Origin: Paragorgia papillata
Lineage: Eukaryota > Cnidaria > Anthozoa > Scleralcyonacea > Coralliidae
Assembly (NCBI GenBank): GCA_035771165.1
Contig: JAWNZC010000285.1
Coordinates: forward strand, 1,403,501-1,467,500
Direction: 5' to 3'
DNA length: 64,000 nucleotides
Under the pieces are notes generated by a model, which was not told where the DNA came from, ran no database searches, and saw only the letters and a program-made list of their open reading frames with translations. Below are positions 21,277 through 34,900 of the stretch, piece by piece. Every line of letters begins with the position of its first letter. Positions within the stretch are counted from its first letter, which is position 1. The position numbers and the translations under genes are program-made.

Positions 21277-21999
21277 GGCCTATACATACAAACTTTATTC
21301 CCCAATTCCCACAGGGGCTTTTCAGAGGGGCTTTGTTTTTAGCAAACTTTATAACATATAAATATACACTTACCACAAGATGAAAATGCTCTTTATAAAA
21401 TTTGTGTTGCTGTTCAATTCCACTGAATGGATTCATGGCCAAACTGTCATCTTGAAAAATTTATTTCAACCCAGGTACTTCTTCAATAGTTAGTCCCACA
21501 GCGATAAGTCTTTTCTTGACCTCGGCTTCAGCAAGCTGCATACTGTTTCATACTAGGTGTGTACTGCTCTCAACAAACCCTTGTCTTTGAAACCGGGGAA
21601 CACAACCCTTGTCTTTGAAACCGAGCAAGCAAAGGGAATTGTCTTTACGAATTTGTTCAGGGTCTCTTTCAATGTGATTCTCTGGAGGGACAAGTTCATC
21701 AAGAATTCCAAAGCCTTCGTCCATTTGTTTGCCACCATTTTCATTGACATTGTTTGCCGCATTAATCTGTCGACCAGGTTCATCGTCCCTTAGCTCGAAG
21801 TTGTGCTTTCGAATGAGATGATTTCGGAATGAAACAAATTTTCTGTAAGTTCTGGCACAACCATCTAGTCCACACAGAATATGGAAGTTCGGATCATTCC
21901 GATGGTTTCGACGCAGATGGTTCAAAAGCAGCCTCAGAGAAACAGCGAGGAAACTAACACACATATTACAGCGATAAACCAGTGTCCTAATGATTTAAT

Positions 22000-22480
22000 A
22001 CGAGCTACAGTTAGATAAAATCATTATGATCAAAGGATTAAGAAAGAAACCATTTTGATCAAAACTCGAGAGAAAGCCTCGTTATGGTGTCTTGAGGCTC
22101 ATATATAAATACATGGTGAATGCGCCAATGATATGCTTCATGTAAGGTCACGTGGGGATGCGGTGAGATCTGATGCAACGCGCGCCATATTTGATCTTTC
22201 TTCTCTCGCTTTCGTCAAAGACTGTTCTTCAGTTGTGCTTCGAACTCGTTGTGGTTTGTGCTTTTTTGCTTCGAAAGTGGTGCTTTGTGGAATTACCGAC
22301 ATTCTCTGAAGGATAAATGGGTTCTATTGTTGAGGTATAATCACAACGTTTTGCTTTTATACTAATATTTGTTTAACGCTTTATAAATTGTCCTGATGGA
22401 CCATAATAGGGCATGATATGATCGACTTTCTTTTATAATTGACCCTATTACTATATACGTAGTTGTAAGATTTTAAGCCA
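22000..22480. other. Promoter-like interval upstream of the zinc-finger gene
   Basis: On the plus strand 22317-22335 reads AAATGGGTTCTATTGTTGAG followed by GTATAATC, which looks like a short first coding exon and donor of an unidentified plus-strand gene. Its continuation would have been separated by the LINE at 22.5-25.8 kb. Otherwise there is no ORF. Confidence 0.3.
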
Positions 22481-22667
22481 AATTCCAGCTTTCGTTTTTG
22501 GATTGGATTTTGGATTGGATGGTTTATTCAAATCACATCGCAGCCCATAGGCTGAATTACGTAATTATTTACATAATAAAAAGTATACACTATATATATT
22601 ACAAATTCTAATATAATAATAATATAAAACCTATCAAAAGTTTGTTCAAACGTTCTGGATACTTAGG

Positions 22668-23243
22668 TTAAGACAAGGCATTTGCTTGTTGGGCCATTGC
22701 TAAAATAAACGAGTTCTTTGCTCTGTTCGTATGGACACGAGGCAGGCTATACGAGCGACAATTCCTAAAATGGTATCTTGGATTATTAAGTGGCGGAAGT
22801 AAACTATTAAGCTTATGATTTGAATCGGACACTATAGCACCAAAAAGCTTATTACACAATAGACTGTGATGATCTACCATAGGCGTTACGCCCAAAACTT
22901 CACATGCATTATTGTAACTTGTACCAGGCATAATTATCGATAGCGCCCTTTTCTCGATACGCACGAGCTCCTTCTTTAGATACTGCGGAAGGGCATTATA
23001 AAAAACCGGTATAGCATAATCAACTGTGGATCTTACGCATGATGTATAGAAAAGAACTAAATCTATGGATGGCAATCTGGCCCGTTCGAGTTGCACTAGA
23101 TAGTATAGTTTCTTACTCGCTTTCTTAACTACATCTTCCACATGGGCATTCCAAGTTAAGTTGTCGCTTATAGTGAGCCCCAGTAACTTGGCACTACTAA
23201 CTATCTCCAGCTCTTTTCCATCAACAATTATCGCATCAAACAC
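22668..23243 (-). CDS. LINE ORF2 C-terminal thumb region
   Basis: 191 codons, including SAKLLGLTISDNLTWNAHVE, the hallmark segment after the RT palm of CR1/Jockey-group LINEs, then SCVRSTVDYAIPVFYNALP. It is out of frame with the RT by one shift near 23240. It ends at TAG/TAA about 170 bp before the 3' tail. Confidence 0.8.
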   Translation of the reverse strand: MFDAIIVDGKELEIVSSAKLLGLTISDNLTWNAHVEDVVKKASKKLYYLVQLERARLPSIDLVLFYTSCVRSTVDYAIPVFYNALPQYLKKELVRIEKRALSIIMPGTSYNNACEVLGVTPMVDHHSLLCNKLFGAIVSDSNHKLNSLLPPLNNPRYHFRNCRSYSLPRVHTNRAKNSFILAMAQQANALS

Positions 23244-23928
23244 CTCGGGTTTCCGAGCGAAGGATATTCTGAGCTCTTTGCATTTGTCGGGGGTTAAGAT
23301 GAACTCTATTTTCCCGGGACAACTGGGTAACCTGATTAGTTATACCCTGAGCATGACTAACATTTCCTTTCGGAACAATCTCGGAGACTGTTGTGTCATC
23401 GACAAATTTCCATAAATATGGCGAACTAATATCTAAGTCGTTTATCATTAAAATGAATAACCATGGGCCCAATTTAGTACCCTGTGGTACCCCAGAGGGA
23501 ACTAAGCCCCACTCGGAAAAACAACCCTTAGCTAACTTAATCCTTTGTGATCTATTCGACAAAAAATCAATTATCCAATTCACAACACTGCGTGGTATAT
23601 CTAACTTACATAACTTGTTAATTAGAATACGATGATCAATAAAATCAAACGCCTTGCGATAATCGAATAACATAGTTCTCGCTGTCGCCCCGTTCCCATC
23701 GGTCCCTTGAGACCACTCATGCAACATGCTTATCAAAGCTATAGTGGTTGACGACTTTGGAATAGCCCCATACTGACTTCCGTTAATCACCTCCAACACG
23801 GCTGGCTTGACAACGTCTTCCACAACGAATCCCTCGGCCACCTTAGAGACACACGGGGTTAGTGAAATGGGTCTCAAGTCCTTCTTCAGGTCAATTACGG
23901 GTTTCTTCTTTGGCAGGGGGGGGGACAT
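23236..23928 (-). CDS. LINE ORF2 reverse transcriptase
   Basis: The RT motifs follow in order: LRPISLTPCVSKVAEGFV, then RTMLFDYRKAFDFIDH (first Asp), PSGVPQGTKLGPWLFILMIN, and KFVDDTTV, whose DD is the catalytic pair. All three catalytic Asp are present. The frame starts inside a run of G (plus strand, 23926-23934), where it overlaps the endonuclease frame, so a one-base difference in that run would fuse them. Confidence 0.85.
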   Translation of the reverse strand: MSPPLPKKKPVIDLKKDLRPISLTPCVSKVAEGFVVEDVVKPAVLEVINGSQYGAIPKSSTTIALISMLHEWSQGTDGNGATARTMLFDYRKAFDFIDHRILINKLCKLDIPRSVVNWIIDFLSNRSQRIKLAKGCFSEWGLVPSGVPQGTKLGPWLFILMINDLDISSPYLWKFVDDTTVSEIVPKGNVSHAQGITNQVTQLSRENRVHLNPRQMQRAQNILRSETRGV

Positions 23929-25384
23929 CAGCTATCTTCCAGATAGTGGGCAAACGCTGCTCCCGATACGAAGCATTGAGAATTTGAGTAACAGGGAAGG
24001 GCAAAATGTCGGAGTATTCCCTCAAAAGCCAATTGGGTATTTTGTCGGGCCCACAAGCTTTGCTTGGGTTGAAATTAAACAGGACCTTCTGCACACGTTC
24101 CGCGGTAACACTCAAAAACTCTGGCGAATCCTCCAACGGAAGGCACACAAGCGGCGTTTGTAACCTGTACTCCTCCAGCGGTTCCAAGAAGGCCGAATTG
24201 ATGGCGTTAGCTTGATCTTGTTCGGATAGATCTGAGAAATGCTCGATGTTTATTAGGCTGACCAGGTCGCCATTTCTCGTCTTAGCACCACTTAGCCGCT
24301 TTACCTCATCCCACCACTTCTTTGGGTTTTCTCCCTTTAGTTGTTGTATCTTAGATTCGTAATATCGCGCTCGACAAGCCTTCCTCTCCCTATTTACCAA
24401 GTTCCTAAAGTGCTTCAATTGAATTGAATCGGGCCCATGTGAGTGGAAGGCCTTTTGCCTCTTTAGGATAAGGGCTTTAACTCTCTGGGTCATCCAAGGG
24501 GCGTCAGCTGTACAAACACTGTACTGCTTCTCTGGCATTAGAATATCGAGACCAGTATGCACTACTTTGGAAAATACATCCCACATCTCCCCGCAACTCT
24601 CCAGAGGAGCGAACAACAGGGACCAGTCAATAAGGTTCAAATATCTCCCCATTGCTGCCTTGGAAGTAGCGCTTAGGTCACGCTTGGTTATCACTTTCTT
24701 AATGTTAGTGTTACGTTTCCCGCCTACAGGGGTCGCCACCACGGTGTTATGATCTGACAGCCCAAAAGGTGGATAGGCCTGCGGAGGGCTGTAATAATCA
24801 TACATGTTCGTTAATACGAGATCAAGAGTGGCGTTCTTCCGTGTTGGCACTTTCACTATTTGCTTGAGACGAAAATGCCTCAACAATCCACTAATATCCA
24901 AACGATTAAAGTCGCCAGACACTAAGATACCACAATTGGGATACTTTGACTCCACCAGGGTAAGGGATTGGAATAGATGGTCGCGAATTGATCTATCATC
25001 TGCCTTTGGTGGGTGATATATCACAGCGGCAATAATACAGGAAAACCCTCGAGGGAGGCGATTGGGCCTTAAATGAAGCCACAAACTCTCATGATCGTCA
25101 CAGCAGTTCAGTTCTTTCAGATGGTTATATTTAAACTCTCCCTCTTTGATGTAGGCGCACACGCCACCATGAGACTCTCCCCTTCTATCTTCGCGCACCA
25201 CGGTGAATTCGGGAATATCAACAACTCCATCAGACACAGATTCCTTAAGCCAAGTTTCAGTTATAAGCGCGAGATTTATTTGTTTACGAAAAATGAATTC
25301 CCTCACTTCATCGATTTTGGGGACAAGGGACATGACGTTAACTACCATCAAATTTGGGACTTTGGCTGATGATTCTCTGCACAT
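23891..25384 (-). CDS. LINE ORF2 endonuclease (APE-like) and linker
   Basis: The 497-codon frame begins with NVMSLVPKIDEVREFI and LALITETWLKE, and continues with SGDFNRLD and FGLSDHNTVVATP. These match the metal-binding Glu, the GDFN segment and the SDHN His box of the EEP family. This nuclease nicks the target for target-primed reverse transcription. The C-terminal third (VNRERKACRARYYESKI, GPDKIPNWLLREYSDILPFP) is the usual CR1-type linker and RT entry. An upstream piece, 25764-25474 (MATIYTRVALNTML), looks like the basic N-terminal part in another frame. Confidence 0.85.
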   Translation of the reverse strand: MCRESSAKVPNLMVVNVMSLVPKIDEVREFIFRKQINLALITETWLKESVSDGVVDIPEFTVVREDRRGESHGGVCAYIKEGEFKYNHLKELNCCDDHESLWLHLRPNRLPRGFSCIIAAVIYHPPKADDRSIRDHLFQSLTLVESKYPNCGILVSGDFNRLDISGLLRHFRLKQIVKVPTRKNATLDLVLTNMYDYYSPPQAYPPFGLSDHNTVVATPVGGKRNTNIKKVITKRDLSATSKAAMGRYLNLIDWSLLFAPLESCGEMWDVFSKVVHTGLDILMPEKQYSVCTADAPWMTQRVKALILKRQKAFHSHGPDSIQLKHFRNLVNRERKACRARYYESKIQQLKGENPKKWWDEVKRLSGAKTRNGDLVSLINIEHFSDLSEQDQANAINSAFLEPLEEYRLQTPLVCLPLEDSPEFLSVTAERVQKVLFNFNPSKACGPDKIPNWLLREYSDILPFPVTQILNASYREQRLPTIWKIADVPPPAKEETRN

Positions 25385-25917
25385 ATTACTAGCAGATCCA
25401 GTTCCATTTGATTTAGAACAATTGATGACAATGTTGTTGGTTTTGCCACTGGAAGGGATCTCAGCTTGAATATTTAATAGTTCTGGAAGGAGTTATGCAA
25501 ATGACGTTCTTCATGAATCCCAAAGTTTCTCGTCGAGGAAAGGCCTATAAAGTTGGAAGGGTCCAATTTCCTTTGGCCTCCGTTACCCATGATGGTAGGA
25601 ACCGATCTTTGCTTGTGTTGTCCAGCACGGTTTCCTCGACGGGTCGGTTTAAAACGTGCAATACGAAGCTTGGTCAAATTACGCCACAGGTCTTGGCTCA
25701 GTGGTTTCGTAGCGAGCGAAGAAAGCATCGTATTTAAAGCAACTCTTGTGTAAATGGTTGCCATTTGTACTCGTTATTTGTCTTCTTAAGGCCAGACTGT
25801 TGATTATGATCGATTTTTGAGCAAAAAACTACTTGAATCTATGTAATTTAAGGCGAGATTTACGGAGCAGTTGAGTGTACGTGCTGCCTGTCAGGCGCTC
25901 TATGGCACTTTTAGACA

Positions 25918-28900
25918 ATGAGTGTAGAATTGTGTGATTGTTTGCTAGCAGCTGGAGTTAGGAAAGATGTTGTGGACAAATTGATAGAAGACGAGGTAAG
26001 AGAATATAAGTATTATATAATACGTAGCCATCTTCACTCAGTCACCTTTTCATTTTTAGACTTTTACATGCTTTTGGTTACATATATGTTTATAAATATG
26101 TAACCAAAAGCATGTAATATATATATATATATAAATAAATATATATAAGTTTATTTACATTCTTATTTTATAGGTCTAGAGTAACTTGTAATCGATCACT
26201 TCAGTAAAGGGGCTGTCCTGTTTATAAATCTTCCCAAAAAATTCCCCTAAATTGCCAGAATACCAAAGAGAATAGTCTTAAACACAAGAAAAACCCATAT
26301 GAATTACAAAAAACAAGAGCAGAAATCCGGATGGTTAATATAGAGTGGGGATTGAACAGGATTGTAAATGGCATTTTGATTTTTGGATTGCTATCCCAAA
26401 ATCAAGTTAATAGGTCAATTTGTATGAAAATATGGTCTTGAATGTTCTGCAATCCTCCATAGTTTTTAGATAAATCATATTTCATTGTAAAATCATTTTA
26501 CAATGCTTATTTTAAAGTTTGCAGTTCAGAATTTGACACTCTGGGCTGAAAATACCATGACACAGCCCCTTTAGGATGCTCACAAGAAAAGATTTAGACC
26601 ACCTTGATTACCATGTTGCTTGTCAATGCCTCATACAAAGTTAATGATTTCTTTGATAAATATTTTACAGCAAAGAATCACATGCAGATAAAAAAATTGT
26701 TAATTCCACATAGGTTTTTCATATTTTCTGATGGGTATGTTTTCCTCTTGTAGCTTTGTACTGTTGAGCTGCTCGACTCCACCAGCGATGTCCTCTTAAA
26801 GCAGTGTGGTGTAAAGGCAGGGCAGATTATCCATCTTCGTAATGGCCTCCAAGCATTCAAAGACAATCACCAGGACCAGGTACTTATAAATATATTAAGC
26901 TGCATAAAAAATCTTCCTTGATTCTCATCATTACATTTTGAAAATTCTAATTAGTTGTGGTTAGTTTGAAATGATCAAAATGGCTTAAAATGATGCATTA
27001 TTTAACATCTAACAGGAAGATGCTACCCAAACATTAAACTAAAATTAATTTATTTTCTATTTTCTAGATAAATCCATCATCTCCCTTTTTACCTCTAGCC
27101 TGATTATCAGACGGTACGGTGTTCGCTCTCACCACCTCCCCGTCTGATGGACTTCACGGGGTTTCATGTTCTGTGACGTATTATCCTTTGTATTGCAGCA
27201 GCCAATAGCAATGCTTGTCATAAATAGCCCGTGAACGACATGAAAACGTAAACATGTCTGCCCCACTGGTCTGCCCTTTCGAACTTCTACACACGTGTAT
27301 TTACTATGAGTTTAATTTCTACCCCGAAGAAAGCCGTAATTTCAACGTCCCAATGTTTAATATGTGCGACTGAAATTAATTCTAGAGAACGAATAAAAGT
27401 ATTTGGGCGTTCTCAGTGCAATTTACATGGCATTATTTATAGTATTGTTGGAGGAGATTTGCAACAATCGGTTACGGATGAAAACAATGCACAAGGTCAT
27501 TTTATTTGCAAAAAGAAATGTTATCCAAGACTAACGAAACTGGAGAAAATGTCCTCTGCCGTGAAGACCCTCGAGGGAAAATTACGGGAAGAAATGTTGA
27601 AGAATAATGTTGCGCGTGTGCGTATCAAACGCGGTTTAAGTCAAGAATATGAGGAACAAAAAGTTGGAAAGTCAAGGAAGAGTTTGTTCCCTGAAGTTCC
27701 ACCTTCTCAACAACAAGACACAAACGCTACCCAATATGCTACTTCTGAAGTTCCGCTTCGAGCACCTGATGTTCTACCGGTATTTATGCAGCCATCGCCA
27801 CAGCGATTTACAAGTACTGAGCTTATATTTCCTATGGTTCTGCAAGAGAGCAGCATCATTTCAGGAAAGTCAAATAAACGACCAGAAAATGCCATTCAAA
27901 ATTTAAATGTTTATTGGAAGGGCAACGCTACGCAAAATAATGAACAAACTATTTCTCAAGACGATGTTATTAAACGGCCAACTGTACAGGTGCGTGGTTT
28001 GATATATTTACTAGTAATAGAAGGCATGATGATCAATTAAAATGAACTCTGAGTTTCTGAAATACCTTGGCTTTCTTTGTCTCATAATCTAACTTATTTT
28101 ATACTAACCTATGAATTGGTATTTAGCTTCTGTCCCCATTTCAAATGTAAGACTTCACATGAACCGCATTAAATGTAAATTTAATAGCCTAATTCCCCAA
28201 CCGGTCAAATGCATATTATCTCAAAAGTCAATTAGGTTTAAAAAATGTAAAACAATTAGTTTCTAAACGACATGTCGTATTTTTAATATTACTTGCACAG
28301 GTGACTCTCAACTATCCAGCTAGTGATAAGACTTACAAATCTGTACTTGTCAAAGAGCTCGAGCCTTTGGGTAAGGCACTGGCAAGAAGGGGTTCATACA
28401 AACAGATCGCTGTTGCTGCATTTTCCTGTCAACCTTTAAAGAACTGTTTGATTAATAAGACATTAGATACATTGCAGAGAGAATGTGATGACCTGTGTTC
28501 CAAGAAGAAACCATCTTTACTTAGGAAGAGTGAGGCAGATGATATGAAGAATTTTTCTTTGTTCCAGTTGTGTCACGAGTGGAAAGAAAGAGCTCCACTT
28601 TTTTATTCATTTCTTATGACATGTTCTTCTGGTTATGATTACAACAATGATGATAAAAGACTTGATTGGTCTCCAGCAATTGCTGTTGCTGGCTCTGCAC
28701 TCCTAAAGAAACGAAACGTGCATATGAATGCAACAGCATCTTTAATATCTATTATGGTCAGACAAAGTGGAATACAGGTAAATACACTCTCAATCATTAT
28801 GGAAGTAGTAATTTACTAAACAGTGCTTCACGAAACATGTCTTTTATAGTTGGTTTGACAGTCAACAATTATGGCAGAAGATTGTTAGTATATAATTACA

Positions 28901-31900
28901 GACATGGGGATATTTAATTTTTGCAATACAACCCATACACTGTAACCTAAATCTATTCTTGCCTGAGCCAACCAAAAACAGCTCCGAGCTTTTATTTATT
29001 TTAATTTTACTTTGTCAGGTAATTTTACTCACCTCAAATTAATAGGCAGCAAAATAGGTTAATAAGTCATTATTAACAGATAAAATAGACCCACTCACAG
29101 CTGGAACAAAATTTAATTCAATAGACATGCCTAAATTCAAATGACCAATACAAATGCTTCTAATACCAACATTTTGTTAAAAAAAACCAACCCACTGTAA
29201 TTTTGAGGTATTAATCATCCAGAAAATTTTACTTGTAATTTATTTTAAAATTGCTTAAGCCAATATTCTATTTTGATATACTGAGGGCCAGAGGGGTTGT
29301 ATGTGATCTATATAAACATTTTTGTCGTTACTACTTTTTAACTAAAGAAGAATCTTGTCTACCTTGATCTACCTCACTTCTCACATGGAGATGGAAAGTA
29401 CCATGTACATTAATACAACATTATGTAAGATGTCAACTGGGGAAAATGCATTGCTGACATAGAAGTCTCTACCTAATTTTGAAAATTAAAAAGTATTGGA
29501 TCTTTTAATTAAAGTAATATTGTGAGGTCCTATCAGGTGGCGGGGCCATGTAGGAAACATCTCTTTCTCCTTTTGATATACTCATATTAAGAAATACATA
29601 TTTAATGTAGCTTTTGTTTATTTTTTTACCATATTTAATTTTATCACCAAAAAAGACATCAACTAGCCAAATGTTAGTTAGTTTCAGAAATTGCAGCTTG
29701 ATATTAGTAATAATTGTCAGTTGTTTGCTGTACAAGCTGTGTTAGTTGCAGGTTTGAGTCCCACTTAGAGCTCAGAGTTTTTCTGAGTATTACCAACTAA
29801 CACAGCTTGTACAGCAAACAACTGACAATTACAGCCAAATGTTATTTTAAAAATGAATTTAAATTACATGTACCAACTGATAACTTCTCATTTTTTCTTT
29901 GTCTCAAGAAACTGATGCAATGCTTAAATGTCATGAAACTGTCTATATCAAGCAAGACTTATTTAAAGAAACTTGATGGTTATGGTATGAATTTTGATGA
30001 GGATCTTAAAGATATGAAATCAAGTCAGCAAAAAAGAATGACCAATCCTCATCAAGATCCTGTTGGTTCTGGTAATGAAAATGGAAATTGTGATAGCTTT
30101 AAGATTATTCTTGACAATATAGACTTGCATATTTTAACAAGGGATATGACATGTGATAGACAGAACAGAGATATTCATAGGGTAAATCATTCTGCAGTGA
30201 AGAACAGGGTCACCATTGGAGATGGTGCAAAGGAACAAACAAACATTTTAGAACTCAACAACTACCAACTTCTCCCAAGTGCCACTGATGATGATAAATT
30301 AAGAAAAGACTTTATTCACCTTGTTAGCTGTATAATAGTGAAACATATTCCATGTATGCAGTTTCTACAGGAAATTTGTCCTTTACACATCCCCCACAAA
30401 TACAGTGTGGAAATGTCTCGTAAATCTGAAAAGGTGTGTTAGTGTGACTACAGTATAATTATTATAACCTTTGAACAGAACAGAACCACAGAAAAGCAAA
30501 ACATAGTGAATTGCCGAGATTTTTTAAGAACATCGAAACACTGAGGTTTTCAGTAAAATGACCTTTATCAGGGTAAAAAAAATGTTTATTTATCAGAGCG
30601 TATTATATAGTTACTAAAAATCTCAGTAATTCACCACTTTTATGCATTGCTACATGAATATAATTATTCAGAACACTGCTTAATATACCTTTTTATGTCC
30701 ATTGAGCACTACAGTAGTGTCAACCCAAGTTAGCCCAAAATATACTGTACTCTGCCTTAATGCCAGATTATTAATTTTTACTCAGTCTGTGTAATGCCAG
30801 ACCATTGTACTCATAGCAGATTTAAGGCAGCAATAAACATTTGATAATACAGTTCTGGTACCCCCTAAATATAATCCCATGCATGTGAAATGTAAAAATC
30901 CCTCAAAAAATAATTTCCCCCAAATAACCCAAACCATAACCAGTCAACAATTTAAGAAAATAAAGAATAAAACATAATCCGAAAATCATCTTGTGACTTG
31001 AATTACATGTATCAAGTCACAAGATGACAATTTTCAGATTATGTTTAATGCTTTATAACCCCACAAAGCTTATATATTCCATACAATATTAAGCCTTTCC
31101 AAAAATAAACCAACAATCAAGTACAGTGTAAAGTCCTTTTAAAAAAATGGAATAATTACAAGTTTAAACTAACTTAATTTTACAGGTACCTTTGGGTGTT
31201 ATACTAAAGAATGAAAACAAATCAGAAGAAATGCTGGATATTCTTAAACAAATCCAAGGATATTCTCAAGTACTGAAGATGAAGAAGAGAAACAATTTAA
31301 AAGCGTACCTATAATTGGTGATGAACTTACAATTGAGCGTGGTGTAAATGTGATTGAAGCTGTGCAAAATTCATACACACCAGACGAAAAATTAGATGGA
31401 GTTCACATGGAAATTGCAGATTGGCATACAGCTGTCACCTTTTTAGATGTATGATGCAAGTAAATCATTTAATATTTACATGTAGATAATTAACCCTATC
31501 TAGACTGGGTCATTTTTGGTCTTCTGGAGTTCTGGGTTGGGTTGGGGAGGTGGGTGTGGAAAGTGCCAATGGCTAATATCTTCAAAAGTATTTACGTTAT
31601 TGAAGTAAAACGTTTTAGTGTTACCTCACATGTTACATCATAGGTGACATCTTACCTAAACATGCCAAAGAGTAAAGCACAGCAAAATAATAGACAACAA
31701 ATTTCTAAATTAAAATTTCCTTGATTTTTAGCCAGTATCAAGAAGAATAAACTATAAAACTTAAAAATTTCGGACAGATTCGATTTATTCTTTTATTTAT
31801 AGTCATCAATGTAGTTCGCGTTGATATGCAAAACTGTTCCCAACTTAATTTTTAAGAATTCACGAAATTTCGTGCATGTTTATTGAATACTCAATAGTTA

Positions 31901-34900
31901 TGAGTGTTTAAATTCGCTGTGGGTCCTCCCCTCCCCCCCCCCCCCAAAGTCTAGATATTGGTTGCACAGCATGTATTAGTCTACATTTGTCTTATATTTA
32001 ACATAACCTTTAATTAATACTTTCTTTATATAGGTAATCTTCAAAAGACACTACTCTTCAAAATCAGATGGTGACAAAGGGACTCTCTTTGCAGATCGGA
32101 ATCTAATCAATAGGAGAAATGTTTCAGCTGATGTTCATAGCAACTGGGCTCCATGCAAGGCATTTACAGTAATGGAGATTCAAGCTCGAATCATATCAGC
32201 TGCTATGGTTATTCTGGGCATGACTTCACTAGATGAAGAACCAACAAACTTTCTAATTTCAGAGAGACTAATAGTCCTCCTCTACCTAAAAAATTATACT
32301 TGCTCAAAATTGCAAGTCTGATTGTTGACAAGTTTGTCATAGATGAGATTCTTACTCAGGATCTCATGAACGGCATTCTTACTACTCAGGAACAAGAGGA
32401 CATGCTGAAAAGACAAGAGCTCACAGCTGATGGACGATTCCCCTGCAGAAGTCAAGGTTGTGACAAGTCATTCAAGTATGATGGCAAGAGAAGACGAGAT
32501 CACGAGTTAACCCATGACCCACCACCACTGTTTCCTGAGAACCACTCACGGTTATCATCAGAATTTCCTACAAAGAAAACACCAACCAAACGCATGAATG
32601 ACGATGTTTTTAATTACAACTGTTCTCTATTAAATGAAGGGTTACTGTTGATGAACTTTTTGGATTCCACTGCAGAAGGAGATGGAGAAAGATCTATTAG
32701 ATGTTGGAAATTCCTTCTGCTGCATTTCAAACAAGAAAAGTCTACTCCAAAGTATGCATTAGAAGCTCTTTATCTGCTCCTCCAAGTTAATGCGCTTTTA
32801 CCTACAGACCAATCTCACAATCTGATATGGAACCGAACCATTAATAACAAAGGTGGGTTTGGGAAAAATGTTGCCCTTGACCTTGATATGGAAGATGATA
32901 ACAATTATCTAAAACAAGCTATCAAAAATTTGGGGCCAAATGTCACATCCAAAGCATTGATGAGAATCTCCAATAGTCAACGGGTTACAAAGCAGATTAT
33001 TAACAGTTTTGACAATGAGTGTCTTGTCAAAACAAAATCCAGCAAACATGTGTCAGCTGATTACAGTAAAGATCTAAAAACCATTGTAAATTCGCTAATG
33101 GAAGAGGCAGTATTCACCCATACACCAGGAAGAAGCTACAGATGCTTTCCTAACTTTGAAAGGGATCAACTGTCGACACTGGATATTTCAAGCATGTTCC
33201 ACTGGACAAACAAACATAAAAAGAACATTAATACTGGAAGGAAAGCAAGATGACTTGTATACACTGTACTCTGTTACAGTAAAACACACTGCATCGTGGC
33301 CACCTATCAAAGTTTAATTAAAAGTTAAAAGCTAATCAGCAAACTCATATTTTACTGAAAAATTGGCAACGTCATGTACGTAAACAAAATATTTTTTACC
33401 ATCATACAAAGTGTAAAGTAAGTTTTCCTTTTCAATTGTTAACTTTAAAATTATGTTAAAACAATTAGTCACTTTAGTCTTTGTGATTATTGTGCTGTGT
33501 CTCCACGAGAATGCCATGCAGTCAACTAAAACATGACACAAGTTTCTTTGTCAGTTAGTTGACCACTGTTGTATATTTTCAAATGGGTCATTCCGAAAGA
33601 TATCCATACTCCCCCATGAAAGAAATGGCAAATGGACCCTCCCCTCCTTTTCAGATATCCTACAATAATTTAAGTAAATCTGTAGTTAATTTTACCCCTA
33701 TCCCTCTTCAGATGGCACAAATTTCCTCCATGGGGGGAGCATGCATCTTATCTGGGATGACCCAATAAAGATTTGTTTTTTTGTTTCATCTTGACAGTCT
33801 GATTTTACTGCACTATATTTACTTTGGTTTGATGACAGGAGCTATTGCAAGAACTGCACGAGGCAAGGGGGTTATATTCTAACAAAAACTAATTGGAATT
33901 GAATGCTTATTTTTAAAGGGGGTGTTACAAAAATTGTGTAAATTAAAACAGGTGAGGGGTTATTTCATTCATGTATTTCTAGTACAGTACATTACTGTAT
34001 ATGGATATTATCAATAAGATCACTTACAAATTCAGGAAGAGTGCACAGACTACTATCATCCAAATGCATACTGTCATCCAGTAAACTAGTGTCTTCTGCA
34101 AAAATATTGCTACATGACAAATCATCCCAGTTTATATAATATAATTCCTCATCACTTATAAGGTGATTCCACTCCAAATCATGCTCATCAATAACAGTAT
34201 CATCAATACTGTTAAAAGTTTTCAAATCGTCCTTATCAATATCACCAAAAACTTCTGCTAGAATGCCTAGAATAGCATAGGCATGTACTTCTTTCCAGAT
34301 CTCCACATAGTTCTTAACATCGGGTATTTTAAACATCTTGTCACAGTTCTCTAATACTTGAGTAATTTGTGTATCTTGGAATCCAAACAAAGTATCTGGT
34401 CGTGAGATAACTGGAAGATTCCCTTTAGGGGCTTGTTTGAACATACTCAAAAAAACACTTTTTTTTAGCTTAGCATCACAAGCTTGGCTTGTAAAACTTC
34501 CTTGTTTGCAGCTGAGACTAAGCGGGTTTTTACTTGATCAACTTCTGCACCATAAATTGCTGCATTTGGCAATAAATCAACATCCTTGCAACAAAGGTCA
34601 CAGCAAATACAATCACTTCCACTGTTGGTAGACATTACTGGTGACTCTTGAAAATGACCCATAAGGAATTGACGCCTACAATTATAATACCCTCTCACAT
34701 ATTCTTTCATCTCTTGATCAACATTGATTAGCATCAATGACTGATAAAGTAGAATTGCCCAGCTTGGTTTACCATCCCTGCCAGCCCTTCCACTCTCTTG
34801 GATATATGCCTCAATTGATTTAGACGGTCCAAAATGGATAACCTTGTTGACTCCTTTGCAATTCACTCCCATGCCAAATGCTATTGTGCATATAAGTACT

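Larger units (their letters stand above)
18942..21996 (-). pseudogene. Multi-exon C2H2 zinc-finger gene fragment
   Basis: Exons with GT-AG borders read on the minus strand. About 21996-21540 has two C2H2 fingers (CNMCVSF...LNHLRRNH, then CGLDGCARTYRKF...HLIRKH). About 21530-21374 contains AMNPFSGIEQQHKFYKEHF. Then come 20765-20616 (EPREIILGRYHVKVRRGS), 19853-19679 (DPYALRLLLYFDEIEVCNPL), 19388-19227 (ILGLITSQHLKIYG-like) and 19115-18942 (QAHRKCRECMANNTEIQSH). This composition resembles an uncharacterised, multicopy C2H2 family of aquatic animals that I suspect is transposon-derived. An in-frame TAA follows VPGLK near 21450 and no exon follows 18942, so I call it a damaged, truncated copy. The MITE 20000-20308 sits in an intron. 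Confidence 0.6.
22490..25770 (-). mobile_element. CR1-like non-LTR retrotransposon
   Basis: On the minus strand an N-terminal segment (25764-25474), an endonuclease frame (25384-23891), an RT frame (23928-23236) and a C-terminal frame (23243-22668) follow one another. The 3' end near 22500 carries the short repeat ATCCAATCCAAA instead of poly(A), as in many CR1 relatives. Full domain order is present, but at least three frame changes separate the parts, one at a poly-C/poly-G run near 23926. It is probably dead unless those are sequence errors. Confidence 0.85.
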
